Positions 49,457 to 57,413 of a stretch of 64,000 nt of DNA are shown one piece after another. The DNA comes from Euzebya pacifica (GTDB taxonomy: Bacteria > Actinomycetota > Nitriliruptoria > Euzebyales > Euzebyaceae). The first letter of the stretch is position 1. The number at the start of each line of letters is the position of its first letter. The position numbers and the translations under genes are program-made. Below the pieces are notes generated by a model. The model saw only the letters and a list, made by a program, of their open reading frames with translations. It ran no database searches and was not told the origin of the DNA. The stretch lies in NCBI RefSeq assembly GCF_003344865.1, contig NZ_CP031166.1:310001-374000 (forward strand). The letters run 5' to 3'.

Positions 49457-50035
49457 ATGAAGTCGCGCACCGTCAGGTCCCCCGATTGTGGGCACCCGAC
49501 CGACCACGGGCCGTGCCGACGTCCGCTCACCGCCAACGGTTCCTGCGGGGTTTCCCATCGAGGATCCCCGCCGGTTGCCGTTGCCTCTGCTGCGGCTGTT
49601 GCGGTCGCGGCGGCAGACCCGATGAGTCCGGCCCTCCAGGAGCTGGCGTTGTCCGCTGCGGAGGCCCTTGACACGGTCGGCCGGTGGCATCCGGACTTCG
49701 CGACCGACGTGCTGGACGCCCTCGATGCCTCGGGTGCAGCTTCCACGGAGTCGAAGGAGTTCTGCGAGTGGGTCAGTCGTACCGGCGGGATCGACCACCG
49801 GCCGGTCCCGTTCGGCAGGGTCGCGCTCTCTCGGAGCACCAACGGTTCAGCGGTGACGGTTTGGGTGGACGCCGGCCGCAACCGGTTCCGGGTGCAGGAG
49901 CGGCCAGGCGGGGTCGCTGAGGTCGTCCCGGTCAGCCGCGACGGCGTCCCGCATGTCGCAGCCGTGCATGTCGTCAACGGGGGCTTGGCCGACGGGATCG
50001 CGCACGGGATGCGGAACCGGCCCCGCCGCCGGTAG
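49457..50035 (+). CDS. Cys/His-module protein, 192 aa
   Basis: ATG 49457. Residues 11-34 carry the shared module (CGHPTDHGPC, SCGVSH), followed by an Ala/Val-rich linker and AADPM near residue 57. The body contains a helical part and a beta-rich end (AVTVWVDAGRNRFRVQERPG). It is separated from the other module proteins by 20 kb and lies on the other strand, so the module is not simply a local duplication. It converges with the 284-aa gene at 50036. Confidence 0.72.
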   Translation: MKSRTVRSPDCGHPTDHGPCRRPLTANGSCGVSHRGSPPVAVASAAAVAVAAADPMSPALQELALSAAEALDTVGRWHPDFATDVLDALDASGAASTESKEFCEWVSRTGGIDHRPVPFGRVALSRSTNGSAVTVWVDAGRNRFRVQERPGGVAEVVPVSRDGVPHVAAVHVVNGGLADGIAHGMRNRPRRR

Positions 50036-50890
50036 TCACCCCCCGGTGGCGCTGCGGGTGTGGATGCCGTGGGCTTCCACCAGCCCGAACCCGCGTCGTT
50101 GGGCCTGAGCGGCAGCTTCGTTGACCACGGCGCTGTCGACCGCGAGGGACGCGAACCGGTCGCTGAGGTGGGCGAGTCCCGCGGCGAGTTCCGCGACCCG
50201 GTCGGGGGCAACCCACGCGAACCCTGCGGCCGGGAGGCCGTCGGCCATGAGCAGGTCGGCCGGGGCCATCACCCGGTCGGGGTCGACCCCGAGGGAGCCG
50301 AGTCGGCGGGACAGGCCGATGGGGCCGGTCATCCATCCGGGTTCGATCACCGAAGCGAGCCGGAGTACGTCGGCGATGGCGGCCGTCAACGCCGGGCCCG
50401 TTCCGATGGGCCCGTCGGGGCCGTCGAGTTCCTCGGTGCCGCTGCGGATTGCGGCGACTGTCTCGCCGATCGCTGCGAGCGTCGAGGCGACCCGTTCCCG
50501 GTGGTGTGCGGGCGAGCCGATGGCGGTCTGGGCGGGGACGACCTGCTGGGGGTCGATGCCCACGGATGCGAGCTGGTCTGCCACCACGTCGTCGACCTGG
50601 TTGGGGTCTGCGGCCGAGCGGTAGGCATCGAGTCCGCCGGCGACGTCGTCGTTGACGATCAGCCATGGCCGGCCCCAGATGTGCACGGCGGGCCGGATGC
50701 CGGCGGCACGGAGGCGCTCGCCTCCCAGGTCCAGCAGTCCTGAAGCCCATCGGTTGACGAACTGGTGGCGTGCTCGACCCCAGGCGAGATCGTCGAGCAG
50801 GTTGCGGTCGGGGCCGGTGTCGGCCGCCACCCATATCCGTCCGATCAGGTCGGGGCTGGCGGGATGCAGGGACACGGCGTCGAGTGCCAT
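50036..50890 (-). CDS. hypothetical protein, 284 aa
   Basis: ATG 50890 overlaps the stop of a 28-codon leader ORF (TGATG). The frame is open back to GTG 50986, but that start sits against the Shine-Dalgarno site. Protein is soluble and helical with GRIWVAADTGPDRNLLDDL, AVHIWGRPWLIVNDDVAGGL and a long C-terminal helix region. Unrecognised. Transcription would come from the divergent promoter near 50994-51022. Confidence 0.65.
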   Translation of the reverse strand: MALDAVSLHPASPDLIGRIWVAADTGPDRNLLDDLAWGRARHQFVNRWASGLLDLGGERLRAAGIRPAVHIWGRPWLIVNDDVAGGLDAYRSAADPNQVDDVVADQLASVGIDPQQVVPAQTAIGSPAHHRERVASTLAAIGETVAAIRSGTEELDGPDGPIGTGPALTAAIADVLRLASVIEPGWMTGPIGLSRRLGSLGVDPDRVMAPADLLMADGLPAAGFAWVAPDRVAELAAGLAHLSDRFASLAVDSAVVNEAAAQAQRRGFGLVEAHGIHTRSATGG

Positions 50891-50976
50891 CAGGTTGCCG
50901 TTCGGGTCGCGCGGGCCATCTGGGATGATGGTCGGCCACGTGTGGCCGCGACGGGATGGCCGCCCGGGGTCGACAC
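50890..50976 (-). CDS. 28-aa leader ORF
   Basis: GTG 50976 has AGGAGGTGG at ideal spacing (6 bases) and ends in a TGATG overlap with the start of the 284-aa gene. Likely used for translational coupling. Confidence 0.45.
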   Translation of the reverse strand: MSTPGGHPVAATRGRPSSQMARATRTAT

Positions 50977-50992
50977 CCGCAACCACCTCCTG

Positions 50993-51022
50993 TTGCTACT
51001 GCTTCTAGCATTACGGTATGGT
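50993..51022 (+). promoter_or_regulatory. promoter with palindrome TGCTA-N7-TAGCA, leaderless transcript
   Basis: TTGCTA (50993-50998), 18 bp, TATGGT (51017-51022); the perfect palindrome 50994-51010 begins at the second base of the -35. The ATG at 51029 lies 6 bases after the -10, where transcription should start. The palindrome also sits upstream of the divergent minus-strand gene. Confidence 0.7.
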
Positions 51023-51028
51023 GGGGTC

Positions 51029-51262
51029 ATGGGAACCGATGGGGACGCGTGTGTCGACGCCCACTCGGGCGACTGCAGAGGGCAGGTGCGGGGACACGCA
51101 AGCCTCGGTGGCACCGGCGCGATCATCATGCGCTGCGATCACCACTACGGACTGGCCCTGGAACGCGCCGCCGCGATCGACCGGCGCTACCCGCCCCATC
51201 CGCCACAGGACTTCGACTTCCTCGACGCCGGCGAACACTGGTACGAGGACCTCAGCCGATAG
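51029..51262 (+). CDS. small Cys/His protein, 77 aa
   Basis: ATG 51029, apparently leaderless. DACVDAHSGDCRGQVRGH, then MRCDHHYGLALERAAAIDRR, and a Pro-rich tail (YPPHPPQDFDFLDAGEHWYE). Cys/His at three places suggests a zinc-binding fold. Similar small proteins occur in actinobacteria and their phages; function unknown. Confidence 0.75.
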   Translation: MGTDGDACVDAHSGDCRGQVRGHASLGGTGAIIMRCDHHYGLALERAAAIDRRYPPHPPQDFDFLDAGEHWYEDLSR

Positions 51263-51562
51263 CGCTTGAAGTAGGTCAGGCCTTCCAAGGGGCCGTGCCG
51301 ATCTGGCTGACGGCGAACCCGACGTCGTTGACGCGTCGGTTCCCGCGGGGTCGGGCAGTGCGGGCCCTGGGAGGAGGCGGACCCGTGCGTGCCTGGCCCT
51401 GTGTGCCTGATGGGCGGCGCGGCGTTCCGGAGAACCAACCGGTTGTCGTTCGGTCGGGCAGCCCCCAGGTCGGAGCCACTGGCCAACCACACGACCACGA
51501 TTTCGGTGCGGATCCGCCGCACCGTCTGGAATGACCGCACCCGAGGAGGTGTGCCCGATCCC

Positions 51563-52144
51563 ATGAACCAGACCGCCACGGTGTCGACCGGCCGGCCGAC
51601 GCTCGTGCTGAACGCCGCCAGCCAACCGCTGGGAGCGATCCCACTGTCCCGCGCTGTCGCGCTGACCATGACTGGACGGGCTACCCCGTTGGCGTTCGAC
51701 GGGGTGCTGCGCTCCCCGACCACCACGATCGACGCCCCGACGGTGATCGTGCGGACGGAGTGGGCCGACGCCCCCACGGGTGTCCTGACACGCGTCACCC
51801 GATCGGCGTTGTTCGCCCGCGACAACTGGACGTGCGCATGGTGCGGACGTCACGCCCGTCCCGGCGGCGACCTGCGTCAAACCTCTTTGACCATTGATCA
51901 TCTGATTCCGCAAGCCCGGTACCGAAAGCCCGGCGAACGCCACAAGTACGTGCCCGCGTCGCACCGGTGGGACAACGTCGTCTGCGCCTGCCGTCCCTGC
52001 AACGGACGGCGCGGTTCGGAGGACCCCGACTGGGCGTCGCTGCGGGTCGTGCCACGCGCCCCGTCGCGGCTGGTGGTGATGTCGCGCCAGCTCGCCCGTG
52101 TGGGCCGCGGCGCGTGGGATGCCTACCTGCCCGCTGCCGCCTGA
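51563..52144 (+). CDS. HNH endonuclease
   Basis: 193 aa; ATG 51563, GAGGAGG upstream. N-terminal TLVLNAASQPLGAIPLSRAV is typical of actinobacterial HNH proteins of the McrA-like group; the HNH core is CAWCGRHA, LTIDHLIPQ (catalytic His) and a closing Asn and Cys pair (WDNVVCACRPCNGRRG). Such proteins cleave DNA or act in restriction or homing. It stands 1.8 kb before a C5 methyltransferase gene, but the two are not adjacent. Confidence 0.88.
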   Translation: MNQTATVSTGRPTLVLNAASQPLGAIPLSRAVALTMTGRATPLAFDGVLRSPTTTIDAPTVIVRTEWADAPTGVLTRVTRSALFARDNWTCAWCGRHARPGGDLRQTSLTIDHLIPQARYRKPGERHKYVPASHRWDNVVCACRPCNGRRGSEDPDWASLRVVPRAPSRLVVMSRQLARVGRGAWDAYLPAAA

Positions 52145-52257
52145 CCGTCCATTCGAAGGCCCCGGACTGCTGTTCGGGGCCTTCGTGCTGTTCGGGCATG
52201 GGGATCGGAGGAGGCTGTTGCGGCCATCGTGTCGCCGTTGATGTGCATCATGTGGCG

Positions 52258-53496
52258 ATGCAGCCGACGAGCAACACCAGCACAGGCAGCGACGTCCGGG
52301 GGGTGGTTGTCGATCTTGATGCGCTCGCCAGGGAGCAGATGTCGTTGGGGCCGATCGGCCGTCCTGTCGACCCGCTCCCACGCGGCCTGGAACTGGTGAC
52401 CGAAGCCGCGGCCCATGCAGGCATTCCCGTGTACGGACTCACCCGGTACGGCCGGTGGAATGCGTCGGCGATCATCACCAACACCGACCTGCACATCACC
52501 AGGGTCGTTGAGGTGCCGGTGAAGACCGAGACGACGCACGGGTTTGCGATTCCCGAGACGCCCGACCACCGGGAGGCCCTGTACCGGGTGGGTGACATCC
52601 ACGTGGGCCTTGATGTCCGCAACCTGTTGCTCGTCGGCCCCGCAGGTGGGGTCCTTCACCAGACCGGATGCAGCGCCTTGCTGCTCGACCCTGCCGATGT
52701 GCCAGATGAGCCCGACATCCACCTCAACCCTGCGCTCAGCTGGGCGGTCCGACCCGACCGCTGGACCGCCATCGAGGCCACAGACCCCGACTTCGACGCC
52801 GATGACCTCGTGGAGGCGATCTGCAACGGGGAGGTTCACCCTGACCGTCGACTGTGGGCACAAGACATGGCTGCTGGAATGAAGGTCCAGTTCCGCCTCG
52901 AGGATGGCTGGCCGACCGATCTGATGACCCGTCGGGAGGCCCGTGACCGGCCGTGGACCGCCATGCGGCTGGCCGAGGCCATGTGGGATGGCCCGACCCG
53001 CCTCAACTTCAACGTCGGTGACGTCCCGGCGTTCGCCCTCGCCCCCTACGCCGGAGGGTGGCGGGACACCATGCAGGACCTGAAGGACTGGCATCGTCGG
53101 CAGCGCCGGAACCGTTCGGGGATTCTCCCTAGCCCCCACCTGTTGCTTGCCCCGGCAGTGGCTCTTGCTGTTGCGATCCGCAAGGCCGGATGGCGGCCCA
53201 CGATCGTGCCGGTGCCCGCTCACGACTGGGATTTCGAGCGGCCCGGCCAGGTCTCAGAACGGCTTGCTGCGCTCGTTGGGGAGTTCGCCGGACTCCCGGT
53301 TGTCCGGTGCCTCGGTCGTGGCCGTACAGGTGATTACGTACGGGTGGCGCGGACGCCCAACCGGCCGGTGGTGCTCGTGGATGACCAGATCACGACCGGC
53401 AAGACGATGCGCGCCTGCGCCCGGTTGCTGGACACCCGGCGGCTCAAGGGCTGCTACGCCATCACTGCCACCGTGTCCCGGTTCCCTGCAGGCTGA
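52258..53496 (+). CDS. HAD-like / phosphoribosyltransferase fusion protein
   Basis: 412 aa from ATG 52258. The N-terminal 170 residues resemble a HAD fold (GVVVDLDALAREQ, AGIPVYGLTRYGRWN, DVRNLLLVGPAGGVLHQTGC with a final LLLDPADV). After a middle region, the last 130 residues form a ComF-like phosphoribosyltransferase: ALAVAIRKAGWRPTIVPVPA and the PRPP loop PVVLVDDQITTGKTMRACAR. HAD-PRTase fusions are known near stress or tellurite-resistance operons; the substrate here is unknown. Confidence 0.75.
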   Translation: MQPTSNTSTGSDVRGVVVDLDALAREQMSLGPIGRPVDPLPRGLELVTEAAAHAGIPVYGLTRYGRWNASAIITNTDLHITRVVEVPVKTETTHGFAIPETPDHREALYRVGDIHVGLDVRNLLLVGPAGGVLHQTGCSALLLDPADVPDEPDIHLNPALSWAVRPDRWTAIEATDPDFDADDLVEAICNGEVHPDRRLWAQDMAAGMKVQFRLEDGWPTDLMTRREARDRPWTAMRLAEAMWDGPTRLNFNVGDVPAFALAPYAGGWRDTMQDLKDWHRRQRRNRSGILPSPHLLLAPAVALAVAIRKAGWRPTIVPVPAHDWDFERPGQVSERLAALVGEFAGLPVVRCLGRGRTGDYVRVARTPNRPVVLVDDQITTGKTMRACARLLDTRRLKGCYAITATVSRFPAG

Positions 53497-53758
53497 CCAA
53501 ACGGTGGCCGGGATCCGAGGGGCCGACACGTCCTTTGCTGTCGTCGCCCGTCGGGCAGTCGTCATGCTGCCGGAGAACCTGTGCGGTGTCCCCTGTCCCG
53601 GTGAGGACGCCAGGGCCGGTCAGCAGTTCCGGCATCGGCAACCCTGGCGTCGGGGAACCAGGTCGCCCGCACGGTCCGTGCGAATGGCGGGGCCGCCGGA
53701 GACCCCGCTGATTCGGCCAGCAGGCCAGCGACCACCGGCCTTGCACACACCCACGTTG
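53497..53758. other. intergenic region before the methyltransferase promoter
   Basis: GC-rich, with several short inverted repeats but no convincing ORF or tRNA. Confidence 0.45.
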
Positions 53759-53788
53759 TTGTGCTACTGTTCGTAGCAGTTGCATAGG
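53759..53788 (+). promoter_or_regulatory. promoter region with palindrome TGCTA-N7-TAGCA before the DNA methyltransferase
   Basis: The perfect palindrome lies at 53762-53778. TTGTGC (53759-53764) with CATAGG (53783-53788), 18 bp apart, is a weak promoter. The methyltransferase GTG is 150 bp downstream, so this transcript has a leader, unlike 51029 and 56497. Confidence 0.5.
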
Positions 53789-53937
53789 GCGGTGTCCTCC
53801 GCCCCGCCGCCGGCCCCCCGCACCGGGCCCACCGGAGGCAAGTGACGCACCCGTCGCACGGTCACGATCCACACCCCATCACGGGGTGACGTGACACGTG
53901 CGTCGTGGGTGCGGCACGACGAGAAGGCGAGTCCGTC

Positions 53938-55293
53938 GTGCCCCACCCGTCCACCCCTCTGCGTTTCCTCGACCTTTTCGCCGGCTGCGGTGGCCTGACC
54001 GCCGGCCTGGCCGCTGCGGGCCACACCCACGTCGCCGGCGTGGAGAAGTCCCACATGGCCGCGGCCACCTACTCCGCGAACCACACCGCCACGGATCCCA
54101 TCAGCGACTGGCGCACGGCCGGTGATCACGCCGCCCGCCCGATCATCGAGCAGCTCGACACGGGCATCTGCCTCGCCGGCGTCGAGGAGGTCGTGGCCGA
54201 CCCCGACGCGGTGGCTTGGCTCGCGGCCGCCGACATCGACGCGATCGTGGGCGGGCCGCCGTGCCAGGGCTTCTCCATGAACGGCACCCGGACCGACGGG
54301 GACCCCCGAGACACCCTCGTGTGGCCGATGCTGCAACTCGTCGAACGGCTCGCGCCACGGTTCGTCGTCATCGAGAACGTCGAGGGCATGGCTGCGGCCA
54401 AGGGAGACGGCAAGGCTGTCTTCGACGCCGCCGGGGAACACCTGGCAGCCCTCGGGTACGCCGTGCAACCCTGCACCGTCGACGCCGCCCACTACGCGGT
54501 CCCGCAGTCCCGCCGCCGCCTGCTGCTCATCGCCGACCTCGGCCGCCCCGCAGGCGTCCGCGAACCGTTCGACTCCGGCGACGCCACGGGGCTGCTCGCC
54601 CCACCAGACCTGTTCCCCGTCCCCACCACGCCACACCGCCCGATCACCGTCGCCGAGGCACTGTTTGACATCGACTGCGACGGCTACACCACCGGCCCGG
54701 ACGACCTTGGCGTCTACGGGAGCAACGTCGCGGGCCGGTGGCGGGCGGCCCGCCGCGCCGGACGGACCGACCCGTTGCCCAACCACGAGCTCACCCGCCA
54801 CTCCCCCACCGTGGTGCAGCGCTACCGGTTGCTGCTGGCCGTCCACGCCGCCGGCCTGGACCCGCGGTTGATCCCTGCCGCCGCGAAGGCCAACGACCCG
54901 TCGCTGCTGGCCCCCTACGACACCCTGTCGGTCGCCGGGGTCTGCCAGCCGGGGGAGACCGTGGCCGAGGCGGCGTGGCGGTTGCGGTCGCGCAAGCGGA
55001 CCCAGCGGGTGTGGGACCCCGACAAGCCCGCCCCGACGCTCGGCACGCAGTCGCAGGACTGGATCCACCCGACGGCTCCTCGGAACCCCTCACCACGCGA
55101 GATGGCCCGTCTTCAGAGCTTCCCCGATGGCTATCTGCTGAGGGGGAAGGTGCATACCGGAGGGCTGAAGCGGCGGGTCGAAACGCCGACGCTGACCCAG
55201 GTCGGGAACGCCGTCCCGCCGCTGCTCGGGGAAGCCATCGGCAAGTGCCTCGCGGCTGCGGTCACCGCCGCGTGTCTGCCGCTGGCCGCCTGA
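53938..55293 (+). CDS. DNA (cytosine-5-)-methyltransferase
   Basis: 451 aa from GTG 53938. All C5 motifs are visible: I FLDLFAGCGGLTAGL, IV GGPPCQGFSMNG (catalytic Cys), VI FVVIENVEG, VIII SRRRLLLIA, a long target-recognition region, IX (KRTQRVWDPDKPAPTL), and X VGNAVPPLLGEAIG. No cognate restriction gene adjoins, so it is an orphan that may protect the element or regulate genes. Under the palindrome operator. Confidence 0.95.
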   Translation: MPHPSTPLRFLDLFAGCGGLTAGLAAAGHTHVAGVEKSHMAAATYSANHTATDPISDWRTAGDHAARPIIEQLDTGICLAGVEEVVADPDAVAWLAAADIDAIVGGPPCQGFSMNGTRTDGDPRDTLVWPMLQLVERLAPRFVVIENVEGMAAAKGDGKAVFDAAGEHLAALGYAVQPCTVDAAHYAVPQSRRRLLLIADLGRPAGVREPFDSGDATGLLAPPDLFPVPTTPHRPITVAEALFDIDCDGYTTGPDDLGVYGSNVAGRWRAARRAGRTDPLPNHELTRHSPTVVQRYRLLLAVHAAGLDPRLIPAAAKANDPSLLAPYDTLSVAGVCQPGETVAEAAWRLRSRKRTQRVWDPDKPAPTLGTQSQDWIHPTAPRNPSPREMARLQSFPDGYLLRGKVHTGGLKRRVETPTLTQVGNAVPPLLGEAIGKCLAAAVTAACLPLAA

Positions 55294-55332
55294 GCTCGCC
55301 AGCCCCCAACCCAGGGCTGCGATTCGTAGCGT

Positions 55333-56241
55333 TCATTCGTGCAGGAGCCGGGCGATTCGCTTGGCTGCCGTGACCGGGTTCGGCCCGCCGGTGGCGGGCA
55401 GGCCGGTCCCGATCGGCTTCCCGTCGACCTCGACGCGAGTCCAGTCCCTCCCGGTCAGCACGATCTTGCGGCTGCCGGCATCAAGGCCGGTGACGGTGCA
55501 GCGGCGGGGACGGGGGCCGTGAACGGGTATCTCGGCGAAGGTCCGTTCGGGCCCGTAGTCGACCGCAAGTGACGCCACGACAGCGGGGTCCATGTGCCCC
55601 AGCGCGATGGAGCCGACGACCTCCGCCACCGACGGTTCGGTGGTGTCGATGAGGTCGAACCGTGCCTCGTCGACGATGCGGGCCGCGACGGGCTTGGAGA
55701 CGGAGTGGATCCGCTTGACCGTGTCGATGGCGATCGTTCGCATGTTCGGCGATGCCCAGACGAGCCTGACGTCAATGAGGACCGTCCGGCCGTCCCGATG
55801 GGTGAACGTGCGGACCGATGGGTGTCCGGATCGCAGGTCGAACTGCTCCTCGATCAGGACGGGGCCGGGGGTCGGGGTGTCGGGCCACACGACGACGTCG
55901 GTGCGGTACTGGCCGTTCTCGGCGACCAGGTGCAAGGAGGCGAACAGCCCGTCGGCGGCGTGGTCGAGGGCGGGCAGGTCCCGCATGTCGGCCGCGTGCG
56001 CCCGCGGATCGGTGGGGTTGTCGGCGGACCCGGCGAGGACCGGCCGCCCCAACTCGTCGCGGCCGTTGTGGTTCTGGCCGTACACGGCCAACCCGACCCA
56101 GACGGCGGGGACATCCACGGTCAGCACGACCGGGCTTGAGGCCGGAGTCGACACGGTGGGGACGTCCTCCGCGTCAGGTTCCACCGGGACGACCTCGTCA
56201 TCGTTGCGACCGAACGACGGGATCGGGTCGTTGCGGGTCAT
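55333..56241 (-). CDS. hypothetical protein, 302 aa
   Basis: ATG 56241 with GAGGAG. An acidic disordered start (EPDAEDVPTVSTPASSP), then a beta-rich domain (VVLTVDVPAVWVGLAVYGQN), a middle VLIEEQFDLRSGHPSVRTF and a C-terminal basic part with VTGLDAGSRKIVLTGRDWTR. No family recognised. Converges with the methyltransferase gene. Confidence 0.7.
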   Translation of the reverse strand: MTRNDPIPSFGRNDDEVVPVEPDAEDVPTVSTPASSPVVLTVDVPAVWVGLAVYGQNHNGRDELGRPVLAGSADNPTDPRAHAADMRDLPALDHAADGLFASLHLVAENGQYRTDVVVWPDTPTPGPVLIEEQFDLRSGHPSVRTFTHRDGRTVLIDVRLVWASPNMRTIAIDTVKRIHSVSKPVAARIVDEARFDLIDTTEPSVAEVVGSIALGHMDPAVVASLAVDYGPERTFAEIPVHGPRPRRCTVTGLDAGSRKIVLTGRDWTRVEVDGKPIGTGLPATGGPNPVTAAKRIARLLHE

Positions 56242-56461
56242 GGCGTGCTCCTCGCGGACTGCTGTGGCGTCCCTGGCCCGCCCCGGTCCGCGACGGTGCT
56301 CGTCGTCATGATTGGGGCGGCTGCCGTACCTGTTCAGGTGTGGCTCTCCCCCGTTGCGGGGGCGTGGGGCCCGCCCGTCACGCCGCCAGGGGGCGCGGTG
56401 ATGGGCGTCGGGCCCGGTGATGCACACCGGGTGCTTCGACACCCACCGTACCATCAGCGTA

Positions 56462-56490
56462 TTGCTAATGCCAGTAGCATTTGCTAGTGT
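56462..56490 (+). promoter_or_regulatory. promoter with palindrome TGCTA-N7-TAGCA, leaderless transcript
   Basis: TTGCTA (56462-56467), 17 bp, TAGTGT (56485-56490); perfect palindrome at 56463-56479. The ATG at 56497 lies 6 bases after the -10, exactly as at 51029. The rest of the 255-bp gap from 56242 holds nothing else. Confidence 0.7.
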
Positions 56491-56496
56491 TGGCGC

Positions 56497-57351
56497 ATGG
56501 GCAATCGCAGGACCGCACTTGCGCGCCAAGTGGCGTTCCTCGGTGGCAGCCATGCCGAACGGATCCCCGTCGCCGACGACCTGCTCCGCGCAGCAGGTGC
56601 CGCAGTGGCCTCCACCGAGGATGGTTGGCCCGTCGACCACGCACCGGTGGTTACCGTCATCGCTGACGGCGACGGCTGGCGACTCGTCGTTCTGCGCGGA
56701 CGGACCGACGCGGCCGCCTGCCTCGTGCGCCCCGACCCGAACCTCAAGGTGCCAGCGACCGGGCCCGCAGTCATCGGCACCGCCTTCCACGCAGAGGACC
56801 CCGAGGAACTCCTCGTCGCCGTCGCCCTTGCACGGGGCGGCCGGATTGCCCGAGCCGAAGGGCTGCCGGGCGCCACCCGATCGGCCGTGCGGGTGCACGA
56901 CCTGTCGCCCGGACCCGGACCGACCCTTGCTGACGGCTGGCCACCGCCCGGAACGGCTGCGGTGTTCTGCGACCGGATCGTCGCCGACGCCGGACCGGTG
57001 GCACTCCTCGCTCTCGCGGACGGACATCTCGATGACGACCACGCCGAGGGGTTGCTCCTCGACCTGGCCGCTGCCGTGCGCCGGCGGTCCGTAGTCGACC
57101 CGGCAGGGTTCGCCGGGCTGCTCACCGCCTGTGCCGAAGAGGCAGTCACCATGGACGACTGGGGCCCAATCGGCGGTGCCGACCGCTACGGCTGGTCTGC
57201 AGCCGACTGGGAAACGGGGCTGTCGCTGTCAGCCGTTTGGCCAGCCGTGCTGCTCGACGCAGTGGATCGGGCAAACACCGACCCACTCACCGGTGGCCCG
57301 CAGCCGCGCAGGCTCGGCCCACCACGACCAGGTCGGCCGGCCTTGTCCTGA
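56497..57351 (+). CDS. hypothetical protein, 284 aa
   Basis: ATG 56497 directly at the predicted transcription start, no Shine-Dalgarno site. Mixed alpha/beta (VTVIADGDGWRLVVLRG, AAVFCDRIVADAGPVALLA), with a C-terminal part ending in a Pro/Arg-rich tail. No domain recognised. 62 bp upstream of the PIN gene on the same strand; possible partner. Confidence 0.72.
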   Translation: MGNRRTALARQVAFLGGSHAERIPVADDLLRAAGAAVASTEDGWPVDHAPVVTVIADGDGWRLVVLRGRTDAAACLVRPDPNLKVPATGPAVIGTAFHAEDPEELLVAVALARGGRIARAEGLPGATRSAVRVHDLSPGPGPTLADGWPPPGTAAVFCDRIVADAGPVALLALADGHLDDDHAEGLLLDLAAAVRRRSVVDPAGFAGLLTACAEEAVTMDDWGPIGGADRYGWSAADWETGLSLSAVWPAVLLDAVDRANTDPLTGGPQPRRLGPPRPGRPALS

Positions 57352-57413
57352 CGCTCGAGGCCGCGGGCCGTCACAGGATCCCTGTCTGCCCCCTCACCGC
57401 CATACTGAACTGT

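Noticed and set aside
53938-55293. restriction-modification pair formed by the HNH gene and the methyltransferase
   Set aside because: They are separated by the HAD-PRTase gene and a separate promoter, so a paired system is not supported.
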